Assembly (NCBI GenBank): GCA_963723205.1
Contig: CAVRQC010000041.1
Span: forward strand, 248,001-312,000
DNA: 64,000 nucleotides
Source of the DNA: CAVQBP01 sp963723205
GTDB taxonomy: Bacteria > Bacteroidota > Ignavibacteria > Ignavibacteriales > Ignavibacteriaceae
Direction: 5' to 3'
Positions 54,901-63,582 of the stretch are shown in pieces. Both the position numbers and the translations under genes were made by a program. The notes under the pieces are model-generated. The model was not told the origin of the DNA and made no database searches. It saw only the letters and a program-made list of their open reading frames with translations. Every line of letters starts with the position of its first letter. Position 1 is the stretch's first letter.

Positions 54901-56186
54901 CCTTCAATAATTTTTGCAAGAATATCCCAAATTATAGGATCTTTTCTATCAACAACTTTTCTTGCACTTTTTACAGTTTTATTATGTCCTCTATCAATTA
55001 ACTTTCTAATAATGAAAGGTTTAAAGAGTTCGACTGCCATATCTTTTGGTAAACCGCATTGATGAAGTTTAAGTTCGGGACCAACAACAATAACAGAACG
55101 CCCCGAATAATCAACTCTTTTACCTAGGAGATTTTGACGGAACCGGCCTTGTTTTCCTTTAAGCATATCACTTAAAGATTTCAAGGGTCTGTTATTATCA
55201 CTCCTTACTGCGCTACCACGACGCGAATTATCAAACAATGCGTCAACAGATTCCTGGAGCATTCTTTTTTCATTTCTTAAAATTACTTCAGGAGCTTTAA
55301 TATCAATTAATCTTTTTAGACGGTTATTTCTAATTATAACTCTTCTATAAAGATCATTTAAATCGCTGGTAGCAAATCTCCCACCTTCAAGGGGAACCAA
55401 AGGTCTTAATTCGGGAGGAATAACCGGAATATAATTTAAAACCATCCATTCGGGTCTATTTGCAACTTTTGCTTCATCTTCTTTAAAAGCTTCAAGAACT
55501 CTCAATCTTTTTAGAAGATCGGCTTTTTTCTGCTGAGATGTTTCTTCCTTTAATTGAGCTCTTAAATCTTTAGAGAGCTGTTCGACGTCAGTATGTTTTA
55601 AAATATCCTTTACAGCATCACCACCGATTTTAGCTACAAATTTTTTCGGATCATCTTCTTCCAGCTTATCATTACCTTCAGGAATAGAATTTATTACTTC
55701 GAAATATTGATCCTCGGAAATCAAGTCCAATCTATGCAGACCAGTAGGACCCGGATTTAGAACTACATAAGATTCATAATAAATAATTTTCTCAAGTTCT
55801 TTTAAACTAAGACCAATAATATTACCGATTTTTGAAGGCTGAGCTCTAAAAAACCAGATATGTACAACGGGCACAGCAAGAGCAATATGCCCCATTCTTT
55901 CGCGGCGAACACTTTTTTGAGTAACTTCAACGCCGCATCTGTCACAAATAATACCCTTATATCTTATTCTTTTATATTTGCCACAGAAGCATTCCCAATC
56001 ACGAGTAGGGCCAAATATTTTTTCACAGAACAATCCGTCTTTTTCCGGTCTAAAGGATCTATAGTTGATTGTTTCAGGTTTTGTTACTTCTCCATAAGAT
56101 CTAGACAATATATCATCGGGGCTAGCAAGACTAATAGTAATACTATTAATATCCCTCATTGCATTTTCTTGAACTCTGTAAGGCAT
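51954..56186 (-). CDS. rpoC: DNA-directed RNA polymerase subunit beta'
   Basis: The 1410-residue beta' subunit has an N-terminal zinc ribbon ('CFCGKYKRIRYKGIICDRCG'), 'NLLGKRVDYSGRSVIVVGPE' and the catalytic Mg loop 'NADFDGDQMAVHVPL'. The second zinc site is 'CESKRGVCAKCYGRNL', followed by trigger-loop/jaw regions and 'HDAYPATFEHVLLGITQAAL'. About 20 non-conserved Glu/Pro-rich residues end it. ATG 56186 behind TAGGAGAT; 66 bases after rpoB. Last gene of the rplKAJL-rpoBC unit. Confidence 0.99.
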   Translation of the reverse strand: MPYRVQENAMRDINSITISLASPDDILSRSYGEVTKPETINYRSFRPEKDGLFCEKIFGPTRDWECFCGKYKRIRYKGIICDRCGVEVTQKSVRRERMGHIALAVPVVHIWFFRAQPSKIGNIIGLSLKELEKIIYYESYVVLNPGPTGLHRLDLISEDQYFEVINSIPEGNDKLEEDDPKKFVAKIGGDAVKDILKHTDVEQLSKDLRAQLKEETSQQKKADLLKRLRVLEAFKEDEAKVANRPEWMVLNYIPVIPPELRPLVPLEGGRFATSDLNDLYRRVIIRNNRLKRLIDIKAPEVILRNEKRMLQESVDALFDNSRRGSAVRSDNNRPLKSLSDMLKGKQGRFRQNLLGKRVDYSGRSVIVVGPELKLHQCGLPKDMAVELFKPFIIRKLIDRGHNKTVKSARKVVDRKDPIIWDILAKIIEGHPILLNRAPTLHRLGIQAFQPILIDGRAIQLHPMVCTAFNADFDGDQMAVHVPLSYEAQLEASLLMLSSHNILSPQNGSPIVVPTQDIVLGCYYLTKLREGEKGEGMQFGSADEVQIAYNSKVVGLHARIKVKIDGKMIETTVGRVIFNRIVPKEMGYFNQLLIKKTFGGFIGQMFLKLGNKVTAKFLDDLKDIGFRYSTAGGLSVSYGDMIIPEEKVNLISKADKKVEAILNEHEQGVITDAERYNKIIDVWTHTTNDVARALMDKIKGHNQGFNSLHMMVDSGARGSQEQVRQLAGMRGLMMKPQKTLSGQAGEIIENPIVANFKEGLSVLEYFISTHGARKGLADTALKTADAGYLTRRLVDVSQDVIISEIDCGTILGIEITALKDVEQEREPLGERITGRVAQEDVYDPRTDELIIAAGEMITEDIADKIEDSNIDSVYIRTVLTCESKRGVCAKCYGRNLTNGKLVEIGESVGIIAAQSIGEPGTQLTLRTFHLGGTSSRIASQSQVEASTEGTIKFERIRYVEKSDFLGTVKVVTGRRGSIGIYDDNNRQMKKYDVPYGAELVVSDGQKVKKRQPLYNHDPYNAVILSDLAGRVRFVDLVDGVTLQQVTDEQTGHVQKVVIESKDKTLTPSISIETEDGIKKSFNIPTRAYLSVEEGESIAPGTILAKISKQASKSRDITGGLPRVTELFEARSPQEPAIVSEIEGTVKFGARKKGSREILVSAPDGSDEKKYNVPLGKHILVQENDEIPAGEKITDGPINPHDILKIKGTSAVQEYLVNEIQDVYRLQGVKINDKHIEVIVRQMLQKIKIVSPGDTRFLEEDIVGRNEFIDENEKISSMVYVEDKGDSRYKDGQLIIRSKLREINADLSKKDKKQIISHDAYPATFEHVLLGITQAALSTESFISAASFQETTKVLANAATEAKIDQLLGLKENVVMGHLIPAGTGLKKYRNIILKVEEAPVEETPKEEVQAQ

Positions 56187-56252
56187 AATTTTTATCTCCT
56201 AATTTCTAAGTGAAATAATACTGCCTATAAAAGGCAGACATGTTCAACGCGA

Positions 56253-59200
56253 TTAATTAATCTTAATATCAAGGCCTAATCCTTGAAGTTCCTTAATTAA
56301 TACATTGAACGATTCAGGAATATTTGGTTCCTGTAAATTTTCACCCTTAACAATTGCTTCATAAACTTTAGCTCTACCAGCAACATCATCACTTTTAACT
56401 GTTAATATTTCCTGAAGAATATGTGAAGCACCATATCCTTCGAGAGCCCAAACCTCCATTTCACCGAATCTCTGACCACCGAATTGAGCTTTACCACCTA
56501 AAGGCTGCTGTGTAATAAGTGAGTATGGACCAATAGACCTTGCGTGAATTTTATCATCTACAAGATGACTTAACTTGAGCATATAAATATATCCGCAGGT
56601 AACTTTCTGATGGAATTTTTCTCCCGATCGGCCATCGTAAAGATCAGTTTTGCTTCCTCTCTCAAGTCCAGCTTTTTCCAGCCATTCGTCAACGTCTTCC
56701 ATTTTAGCACCATCAAAAATAGGAGTAGCAAATTTAACCCCCAGTTTTTTTCCAGCCCATCCTAAAGCAGTTTCATATAACTGACCAAGATTCATACGTG
56801 AAGGTACGCCCAGCGGATTTAATACTATATCTACCGGTGTTCCATCAGCTAAATGTGGCATATCCTCAAGAGGAACAATTTTTGCCACAACGCCTTTATT
56901 ACCATGTCTACCCGCCATTTTATCACCGACAGAAAGCTTACGTTTCTTTGCTACGTAAACTTTAGCAAGTTTTACAATGCCAGGAGGAAGTTCATCACCA
57001 CTGGTAATTTTAATTTTTTCTCTCTTGTATTCTTCTTCAAGATCCGAAAGAGCATCAAAATAATTTTTAAATAACGTTGTTATATGATTATTTAATTTTT
57101 TGGATTCAAACCAATCAAGTGTATAATCCAACTTTGTAACATCATCCATAGACGAAAAAGTTGAATCTTTTATAGTAGTATTATTTCTTAAAACAACACT
57201 ACCATCAAGATCTCTTATACCCGTAGTTGTTTGACCGTCAGTTAATTTCGTTAATTTTTCAACCAGCTTATCATAATTCTGGATAAGAGATTGCTTATGA
57301 TTATTTTCCAGATCATCAAGCATTTTCTTTTCTAATTTTTTCGAATCAGTATCTCTTCTTTTACGGCTGAATAATCTGGTTTTTATTACAGTACCTTTTA
57401 ATCCGGGAGGAGCTTTCAAAGAAGCATCTTTAACATCACCGGCTTTATCGCCAAAAATTGCTCGTAATAATTTTTCTTCGGGAGTAGGATCTGTTTCTCC
57501 CTTAGGAGTAATTTTACCGATAAGAATATCTCCTTCTTTTACTTCCGCACCTTCTCTTACAATACCGTTCTCATCAAGATTCTTTACAGCTTCTTCACTA
57601 ACATTAGGAATTTCCCTTGTTAATTCTTCTTCACCTCGTTTTGTTTCTCTTACCTGCAATTCAAATTCTTCGATATGAATTGAAGTATAAATATCTTCGC
57701 TAACGACTCTTTCACTAATAACTATAGCATCTTCAAAATTATATCCGCGCCATGGCATAAATGCTACAAGTACGTTTCGTCCTAGTGCTAATTCACCTTG
57801 ATCTGTTGAAGTTCCATCGGCAAGGACATCACCTTTAGAAATTTTCTGACCTTCTTTAACAATAGGACGTTGATTAACACAAGTTTCCTGGTTAGTTCCA
57901 TTAAATTTAGTAAGCTTATATGTTACTCTCTTTACATCATCAAAGGAAGTAAGAGCATCAATACTATTTGGATTGATATCATATTTAACAGTAATATGAT
58001 TTGCATCAACGTTTTCAATTGAACCATTGTCTTCAGCAACAACAATAGCGCGAGAATCCGTAGCCAATTTCTTTTCCATACCTGTTCCTACAAGAGGAGT
58101 TTCTGGTCGTAATAAAGGAACTGCCTGACGTTGCATGTTAGAACCCATCAAAGCTCTGTTGGCATCATCATGTTCAAGGAATGGAATTAATGCAGCAGCA
58201 GCGCTAACTAACTGAGCTGGAGCCACATCCATATATTGAATATTTTCAGGAAGCGCGATTGGAAATTCACCTTTATATCTTGATTTAACCCTTTCATTAA
58301 AGAATTTCGATTGTTCGGTTAAAGGAGCATTTGCCTGGGCAATAGTATGTTGGTCCTCCTGTTCGGCAGTTAAATAATCAATTGTATCAAGAACTTTTCC
58401 TTTATCAACTTTTCTATATGGAGTTTCTAAAAATCCATACCTATTTACTCTGGCGTAAATAGTAAGCGAAGATATAAGCCCGATATTCGGACCTTCCGGG
58501 GTTTCAATCGGACATAATCGGCCATAATGAGTATAGTGTACATCTCTAACTTCAAATCCGGCACGTTCCCTGGTCAAACCGCCAGGTCCTAAAGCCGACA
58601 TTCTTCTTTTATGGGTCATTTCAGCCAGAGGATTGGTTTGATCCATAAATTGTGAAAGCTGGTTTGTACCAAAGAAAGCATTAATTACACTGCTTAATGT
58701 TCTGGCATTAACAAGATCCTGAGGAGTGAAACTTTCAGTATCGCGCATATTCATTCTTTCTTTTATTGTACGAGCCATACGCGCCATACCTATATTAAAT
58801 TGCTGACCAAGCTGTTCACCAACAGTCCTGACCCTTCTATTTCCCAAATGATCTATATCATCAACCGCCTCATTTCCCGCTCTAAGCTTAATGATGTATT
58901 TCATTATAGAAATTATATCTTCAATTGTGAGAATAGTAGTGGTTTCAGAAATATCCAGGTTAAGTTTGTCATTCATTCTATGACGACCGACATCACCTAA
59001 ATCATAACGTTTATCATTAAAGAATAGCTTGTCAATTAATGCCTGGGCAGTATCCATATCGGGTGCTTCACCGGAACGCAACTGGCGATAAATAGCATAT
59101 AAAGCTTCTTCTTTTGTATGTGAAGTATCTTTTCTTAATGTATTTACTATAAAATCGTGATCAGGAGATGTCTTAGAGCTAATAAATTTTAAAGTAGAAA

Positions 59201-60017
59201 CTTCAGCTTCTTTTAAACGCTCAATATCATCTTCAACGAGGACACTATCTTTTGTAAGAAATATTTCACCGGTTGACATATCAAATACATCACTTGCTAT
59301 AGTTCTACCGATATAATCTTCAATTTTTACTTTGTTTACATCAATTTCTTCAACCAGATTGAATAGACTTAATATTTCCTCATCTGTTTCATAACCCAAT
59401 GCCCTAAGTAAAGTTGTAGATGGAAATTTCTTTCTTCTATCAATATATACAAACATTACATGGTTTATATCAGTTGCAAATTCAACCCAGGAACCTCTTA
59501 AAGGAATTATTCGGGCAGAATAAATTGGGGTACCATTAGGATGAACAGTTTGGGAAAAAGCAACTCCGGGTGATCTATGAAGCTGTGAAACTACAACTCT
59601 TTCAGCACCATTTATTATAAAGGTTCCTTTTACAGTCATAAAGGGAAGATTTCCCAGATACACTTCCTGTTCTACAGTATTAACAAATTCTTCTGTTTCA
59701 GGATCTTTTGTAGATAATCTGAGTTTTCCTTTTAATGGAGCAGAGAAAGTTAATCCTCTTTCCAAACATTCCATTACTGAATATCTGGGTTTTTCTATAT
59801 TATATTCAATAAAATCAAGTCTGTAATTCTCTTTATTATCAAAGATCGGGAAATTTGAGCTAAATACTGCCTGAAGTCCCTTATTTTCCCTTTTCCCTGG
59901 TAAAATTTTTAATTGAGCAAAATCCTCGAAAGAATCTGTTTGCACAGATAAAAGATCGGGAGAATCTATAATCGAGGAAATTTTTCCGAAGGAAATTCTA
60001 TGATTGTTATTATTCAA
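56253..60017 (-). CDS. rpoB: DNA-directed RNA polymerase subunit beta
   Basis: This is the catalytic partner of beta'. Conserved regions include the rifampicin-pocket segment 'FFGTNQLSQFMDQTNPLAEM' and 'THKRRMSALGPGGLTRERAG', 'GYNFEDAIVISERVVSEDIY', 'KMAGRHGNKGVVAKIVP' and the end 'QPLGGKAQFGGQRFGEMEVW'. The rifampicin region shows wild-type-like residues. The start is set at TTG 60017 because GGAGG lies six bases before it. A GTG-started frame eight codons longer (60041) would place that Shine-Dalgarno inside the coding region. Length from TTG is 1254 residues. Confidence 0.97.
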   Translation of the reverse strand: MNNNNHRISFGKISSIIDSPDLLSVQTDSFEDFAQLKILPGKRENKGLQAVFSSNFPIFDNKENYRLDFIEYNIEKPRYSVMECLERGLTFSAPLKGKLRLSTKDPETEEFVNTVEQEVYLGNLPFMTVKGTFIINGAERVVVSQLHRSPGVAFSQTVHPNGTPIYSARIIPLRGSWVEFATDINHVMFVYIDRRKKFPSTTLLRALGYETDEEILSLFNLVEEIDVNKVKIEDYIGRTIASDVFDMSTGEIFLTKDSVLVEDDIERLKEAEVSTLKFISSKTSPDHDFIVNTLRKDTSHTKEEALYAIYRQLRSGEAPDMDTAQALIDKLFFNDKRYDLGDVGRHRMNDKLNLDISETTTILTIEDIISIMKYIIKLRAGNEAVDDIDHLGNRRVRTVGEQLGQQFNIGMARMARTIKERMNMRDTESFTPQDLVNARTLSSVINAFFGTNQLSQFMDQTNPLAEMTHKRRMSALGPGGLTRERAGFEVRDVHYTHYGRLCPIETPEGPNIGLISSLTIYARVNRYGFLETPYRKVDKGKVLDTIDYLTAEQEDQHTIAQANAPLTEQSKFFNERVKSRYKGEFPIALPENIQYMDVAPAQLVSAAAALIPFLEHDDANRALMGSNMQRQAVPLLRPETPLVGTGMEKKLATDSRAIVVAEDNGSIENVDANHITVKYDINPNSIDALTSFDDVKRVTYKLTKFNGTNQETCVNQRPIVKEGQKISKGDVLADGTSTDQGELALGRNVLVAFMPWRGYNFEDAIVISERVVSEDIYTSIHIEEFELQVRETKRGEEELTREIPNVSEEAVKNLDENGIVREGAEVKEGDILIGKITPKGETDPTPEEKLLRAIFGDKAGDVKDASLKAPPGLKGTVIKTRLFSRKRRDTDSKKLEKKMLDDLENNHKQSLIQNYDKLVEKLTKLTDGQTTTGIRDLDGSVVLRNNTTIKDSTFSSMDDVTKLDYTLDWFESKKLNNHITTLFKNYFDALSDLEEEYKREKIKITSGDELPPGIVKLAKVYVAKKRKLSVGDKMAGRHGNKGVVAKIVPLEDMPHLADGTPVDIVLNPLGVPSRMNLGQLYETALGWAGKKLGVKFATPIFDGAKMEDVDEWLEKAGLERGSKTDLYDGRSGEKFHQKVTCGYIYMLKLSHLVDDKIHARSIGPYSLITQQPLGGKAQFGGQRFGEMEVWALEGYGASHILQEILTVKSDDVAGRAKVYEAIVKGENLQEPNIPESFNVLIKELQGLGLDIKIN

Positions 60018-60080
60018 TTTAAACCTCCAATTATTAATCACTAACTTTTACTATCAAGCTGAACATCTTTCAACATAAAC

Positions 60081-60136
60081 AAAAATATAAAAAGCGATAG
60101 GACAGACTTCACCGCCTACCACTTTTTATAAAAAGT
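60081..60136 (-). promoter_or_regulatory. Possible attenuator between rplL and rpoB
   Basis: On the minus strand a 16-base palindrome ACTTTTTATAAAAAGT (60136-60121) is followed by GGTAGG...CCTATC (60120-60096; six pairs with one G-U) and then CGCTTTTTATATTTTT. A partial terminator between rplL and rpoB is known in other bacteria; here only the shape supports it. Confidence 0.4.
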
Positions 60137-60165
60137 ACATTGCTTCCAAGATCTATTTATATTAG

Positions 60166-60549
60166 TTATTTTAATTCTACTGTTGCGCCGGCTTCTTCAA
60201 ATTCTTTTTTAAGTTTTTCTGCTTCCTCTTTAGAAACGCCTTCTTTGACGGGTTTGGGTGCAGAATCAACTAAATCTTTAGCTTCTTTCAAGCCAAGTCC
60301 GGTATGAGCTCTTACAACTTTAATAACATTAATTTTCTTATCGCCAATAGACTGTAATATTACATCGAATTCTGTTTTTTCCTCAACAGGTGCAGCACCA
60401 GCTCCGGCAGCGGCAGCTCCACCAGCTATTACAATCGGGGCAGCAGCAGTAACACCAAATTCTTCCTCCAGAGCTTTCTTCAAATCCGATGCTTCCATTA
60501 AGGACAGACCTTTTATTTTCTCAACAATTTCAGCTACTTTTTCTGACAT
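60166..60549 (-). CDS. rplL: 50S ribosomal protein L7/L12
   Basis: The 127-residue stalk protein has an N-terminal dimerisation helix pair, an Ala/Gly hinge ('IVIAGGAAAAGAGAAPVEEK') and the factor-binding C-domain ('VIKVVRAHTGLGLKEAKDLV', 'EEAEKLKKEFEEAGATVELK'). It recruits EF-Tu and EF-G. 44 bases after rplJ. Confidence 0.98.
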   Translation of the reverse strand: MSEKVAEIVEKIKGLSLMEASDLKKALEEEFGVTAAAPIVIAGGAAAAGAGAAPVEEKTEFDVILQSIGDKKINVIKVVRAHTGLGLKEAKDLVDSAPKPVKEGVSKEEAEKLKKEFEEAGATVELK

Positions 60550-60593
60550 TGATTTACTCCTAATAAATTAATTTACTAAAAAAATTACCGATT

Positions 60594-61118
60594 TTACGCT
60601 GCCTGTTTCTTTGAGATCTCATCGATCACACTTACAAGATCTCTAACAACAGCATTTATAGCACCAACAATACCGGAAACCGGTGAATCCAGACTTCCCA
60701 AAATACCTGCAATGAGTTCTTTTTTGGATGGAAGAGATGCTAAATCATTTAATTTACTTCCATCAAAATATTCATCTTCAATATAGCAGGCTTTAAGTGC
60801 TAACTTTTGTTTTTCATCAAAATATTTTTTGATGATTTTTGCAGGTACAACAGGACTATTTTCATCAGCGAAAACATATCCTGTCATTCCAACTAAGTGA
60901 TCTGCCAGTTTATCATATTTACCGGATTCATCGAGAGCTCTTTTAAACAAAGTATTTTTAAAGACTTTGTATTTTACTCCCTCCTTACGGAATTGGTTTC
61001 GTATACCATTTATATCTTCAACCGAGATTCCGCTGTAATCCGCAAGATAAACTGCAGTCGATTGATCAATCATCTCCTTAATTTCAGAAACGATCTCAGG
61101 TTTTTCATTCTTATTCAT
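60594..61118 (-). CDS. rplJ: 50S ribosomal protein L10
   Basis: The 174-residue L10 ('VYLADYSGISVEDINGIRNQ', 'YKVFKNTLFKRALDE') anchors L7/L12 dimers through its C-terminal helix. The 98-base gap before it contains folded sequence typical of an autoregulated L10 leader. Confidence 0.97.
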   Translation of the reverse strand: MNKNEKPEIVSEIKEMIDQSTAVYLADYSGISVEDINGIRNQFRKEGVKYKVFKNTLFKRALDESGKYDKLADHLVGMTGYVFADENSPVVPAKIIKKYFDEKQKLALKACYIEDEYFDGSKLNDLASLPSKKELIAGILGSLDSPVSGIVGAINAVVRDLVSVIDEISKKQAA

Positions 61119-61216
61119 TTTTCTCCCATACCAAATAATAAATTATTGGTGCTGGCCTTTCCCGTAATTCTGCGGGATTTGAAGCATTTATTTTTTTTGA
61201 GTGCGTAAACTTTTTT
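61119..61216 (-). promoter_or_regulatory. Putative L10 leader upstream of rplJ
   Basis: In transcript sense it holds TCCCG...CGGGA (stem, 8-base loop), then CCAGCACCAATAA...TTATTTGGTATGG (long stem with a bulge), and directly GGGAGA before the ATG. L10 or L10-L12 binding to a leader in this position is known in many bacteria. The assignment is by position and folding only. Confidence 0.45.
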
Positions 61217-61909
61217 TTAATGAGTAGGAAGCTCTTCTTTAGAAATTTTTAATCCAGGACCCATCGTTGATGACAGATATACACTTTTTACATATGTACC
61301 TTTTGCTGACGATGGTTTCAATTTAATAATAGTATTTAAAAATGCTTTTGCATTTTCTTCCAATTTTTCGGCTTCAAAATCAAGCTTACCCAATGCAGTA
61401 TGTACAATACCTGCTTTCTCTACTCTAAATTCTATTTTACCTGCTTTAACTTCCTTAACTGCCTGAGCTACATCTTGGGTAACTGTACCGCTTTTAGGAT
61501 TCGGCATTAAACCTTTAGGTCCTAATATTTTTCCTAACTTTCCAAGCTCAGACATTGTGTCCGGGGAAGCAACAACAACATCAACATCCGTCCAGCCGCC
61601 CTTAATCTTTTCAATATATTCTTCAAAGCCAGCATAATCTGCACCTGCATCCAGAGCTTCCTGAGTTTTAGATTTAGTAATAACCAAAACTTTAACCTGC
61701 TTTCCGGTACCGTTAGGTAAAGATACTGTACCCCTGATCATCTGATCAGCATGCCTTGGATCAACACCAAGCTTTATTGCACAATCAAGAGTTTCCGTGA
61801 ATTTAACCTTAGACTGTTCTTTAAGTGTTTTTACAGCATCTATAATAGAATACTCTTTGGTTGTATCTACATTTTTTGAAACTTCTTTATATCTTTTGGA
61901 GCTTTTCAT
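61217..61909 (-). CDS. rplA: 50S ribosomal protein L1
   Basis: The 230-residue L1 ('DCAIKLGVDPRHADQMIRGT', 'LGKILGPKGLMPNPKSGTV', 'SAKGTYVKSVYLSSTMGPGL') forms the mobile stalk at the E site. 29 bases after rplK, the usual pair. Confidence 0.98.
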   Translation of the reverse strand: MKSSKRYKEVSKNVDTTKEYSIIDAVKTLKEQSKVKFTETLDCAIKLGVDPRHADQMIRGTVSLPNGTGKQVKVLVITKSKTQEALDAGADYAGFEEYIEKIKGGWTDVDVVVASPDTMSELGKLGKILGPKGLMPNPKSGTVTQDVAQAVKEVKAGKIEFRVEKAGIVHTALGKLDFEAEKLEENAKAFLNTIIKLKPSSAKGTYVKSVYLSSTMGPGLKISKEELPTH

Positions 61910-61938
61910 TTTTTCACCGTTTAAAAGTCATATAAAAA

Positions 61939-62364
61939 TTATTCTTCAACCGAAATACCCATGCTTCTGGCAGTTCCGGCAACCATACTCATAGCATGAT
62001 CAACATCATAAGCATTAAGATCTGGCATCTTGAGTTCTGCAATTTCCTTTACCTGGTCTTTAGTTACTTTTCCGATTTTATTCCGGTTTGATTCAGGAGA
62101 ACCTTTTTCAACTTTTGCAGCTTTCTTTAAAAGAACTGCAGCAGGAGGAGTTTTAGTTATAAAAGAGAATGATTTATCTGCGAACACAGTAATTACAACC
62201 GGTATAATGAGTCCTTCTTTATCAGAAGTTCTTGCATTAAACTGTTTACAAAATTCCATGATATTAACACCCTTCTGACCTAAAGCAGGGCCAACAGGCG
62301 GAGAAGGATTTGCTTTACCGGCAGGTATTTGTAACTTAATATATCCAGTTATCTTTTTAGCCAT
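61939..62364 (-). CDS. rplK: 50S ribosomal protein L11
   Basis: The 141-residue L11 ('GKANPSPPVGPALGQKGVNI', 'MEFCKQFNART', 'GTARSMGISVEE') binds the GTPase-associated centre of 23S rRNA and is the site for RelA signalling and thiopeptides. 20 bases after nusG. Confidence 0.98.
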   Translation of the reverse strand: MAKKITGYIKLQIPAGKANPSPPVGPALGQKGVNIMEFCKQFNARTSDKEGLIIPVVITVFADKSFSFITKTPPAAVLLKKAAKVEKGSPESNRNKIGKVTKDQVKEIAELKMPDLNAYDVDHAMSMVAGTARSMGISVEE

Positions 62365-62384
62365 ATAATTACTACCTTATAAAA

Positions 62385-62921
62385 TTATTTTTCCAATTCA
62401 GCTTGAACAAAATCGATTTCAACCGGGGTTTTTCTTCCGAAAATTGAAACCATCACTTTTATTTTCATTTTTTCTTCGTTTACTTCCTGAACAGTACCAC
62501 TAAAATTATTGAAAGGGCCATCAATGATCTTAACAAGATCACCGGTTCTGAAAATAGTTTCCATTCTTTCACCGGTTTCATCCTGAGTAATCCGGCCGAC
62601 TATCCTTTTCACTTCTTCCGGTTGCAAAGGATTTGGATTGTTCTTTGTTCCAAGAAAGCCCATTACAGATTGCGTATTCAGAATGAATTCTTTTACCTGG
62701 TTATCAAGATCTGCCTGAACCAATATATAACCCGGGAAGAAATTTTTTGTCTTACTCTTTTTCTTTCCGTCTTTCACTTCAAATACTTTTTCCATCGGGA
62801 CTAAAATTTCATCAATTTTAGCACGAAGTGTTTCGTTATCTTCTAATTCGGATTCAAGTAAAGTTTTAACTTTGTTTTCATGACCCGAGAAAGTTCTAAC
62901 TACATACCACTTTTTATCCAT
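62385..62921 (-). CDS. nusG: Transcription termination/antitermination factor NusG
   Basis: The 178-residue protein has the NGN domain ('DKKWYVVRTFSGHENKVKTL', 'FFPGYILVQADL') and a C-terminal KOW domain ('GDLVKIIDGPFNNFSGTVQE'). It couples RNA polymerase to Rho or ribosomes. ATG 62921 is preferred over GTG 62930 because GCAGGT stands before it; it is 9 bases after secE. Confidence 0.97.
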   Translation of the reverse strand: MDKKWYVVRTFSGHENKVKTLLESELEDNETLRAKIDEILVPMEKVFEVKDGKKKSKTKNFFPGYILVQADLDNQVKEFILNTQSVMGFLGTKNNPNPLQPEEVKRIVGRITQDETGERMETIFRTGDLVKIIDGPFNNFSGTVQEVNEEKMKIKVMVSIFGRKTPVEIDFVQAELEK

Positions 62922-62930
62922 AACCTGCAC

Positions 62931-63113
62931 TTAAAAAATTCCTTTAAATATTTGATTTATAATCATATCAATTACATAAGTGAAAGCTGCTATAATCAAG
63001 CAAGCAACAATAACAACAGTGGTTGATTCTTTCAATTCATCTTTGGTTGGCCAGGTAACCTTTTTCATTTCCTTCATTACATCATTGAAGAAACCAATAA
63101 TTTTTTCTTTCAT
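62931..63113 (-). CDS. secE: Preprotein translocase subunit SecE
   Basis: The 60-residue single-spanning SecE has the amphipathic helix 'FFNDVMKEMKKVTWPTKDEL' with the conserved TWP, then one transmembrane segment ('VVIVACLIIAAFTYVIDMII'). It clamps SecY. It lies between tRNA-Trp and nusG as in most bacteria. Confidence 0.97.
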   Translation of the reverse strand: MKEKIIGFFNDVMKEMKKVTWPTKDELKESTTVVIVACLIIAAFTYVIDMIINQIFKGIF

Positions 63114-63143
63114 GAATTTCTCTTTACATCTTTTAATTTACTG

Positions 63144-63217
63144 CACGTCAGGAGGGACTCGAACCCCCAACCTGCGGTTTTGGAGACCGCTGCTCTAGCC
63201 AATTGAGCTACTGACGT
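63144..63217 (-). tRNA. tRNA-Trp (anticodon CCA)
   Basis: Acceptor ACGTCAG/CTGACGT with discriminator G. The anticodon loop CTCCAAA gives CCA, the anticodon stem is GCGGT/ACCGC, and the T-arm GGGGG-TTCGAGT-CCCTC shows its last pair loosely. No encoded CCA. It lies between rpmG (8 bases) and secE (30 bases). Confidence 0.96.
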
Positions 63218-63225
63218 AACAATTT

Positions 63226-63375
63226 TTATTTTGTCTCTTTATGAATTGTATGTTTCTTATCCCAGCGGCAATATTTTTTATATTCAACTCTACCGGGATG
63301 GTTACGTTTATTTTTTGTTGTAGTGTAATTTCTTCTTTTACACTCTGTACATTCTAAAGTTATTATATCTCTCAT
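63226..63375 (-). CDS. rpmG: 50S ribosomal protein L33
   Basis: The 49-residue protein is 'MRDIITLECTECKRRNYTTT' continuing to 'KHTIHKETK'. Three of four zinc cysteines are present (C9, C12, C36) but the fourth position is D39 ('KYCRWDKKH'), so metal binding may be altered or lost. ATG 63375 is chosen by family length; the frame is open 34 codons further upstream without L33 similarity. It occupies the place between tRNA-Thr and tRNA-Trp. Confidence 0.95.
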   Translation of the reverse strand: MRDIITLECTECKRRNYTTTKNKRNHPGRVEYKKYCRWDKKHTIHKETK

Positions 63376-63484
63376 GTTAATACTTTTTAATTTTAAACTT
63401 CTATCTTTACCGAAACCTTTCTTTTTAATCTGCTTGGAAAGGAGTAAAATTAAGAACAATAATATGTTAACAAACACTTTTTAG

Positions 63485-63557
63485 AGCTGACGACCGGGAT
63501 TGAACCGGTGACCTCATCCTTACCAAGGATGTGCTCTACCAACTGAGCTACGTCAGC
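63485..63557 (-). tRNA. tRNA-Thr (anticodon GGU)
   Basis: Acceptor GCTGACG/CGTCAGC with discriminator T. The anticodon stem ATCCT/AGGAT has a loop TGGTA context giving GGT. The D-arm is AGCTCAGTTGGTAGAGC and the T-arm CCGG-TTCAATC-CCGG. No encoded CCA. 25 bases after tRNA-Gly. Confidence 0.96.
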
Positions 63558-63582
63558 AGTTCTTTAGTGTGTAACTCATTTG

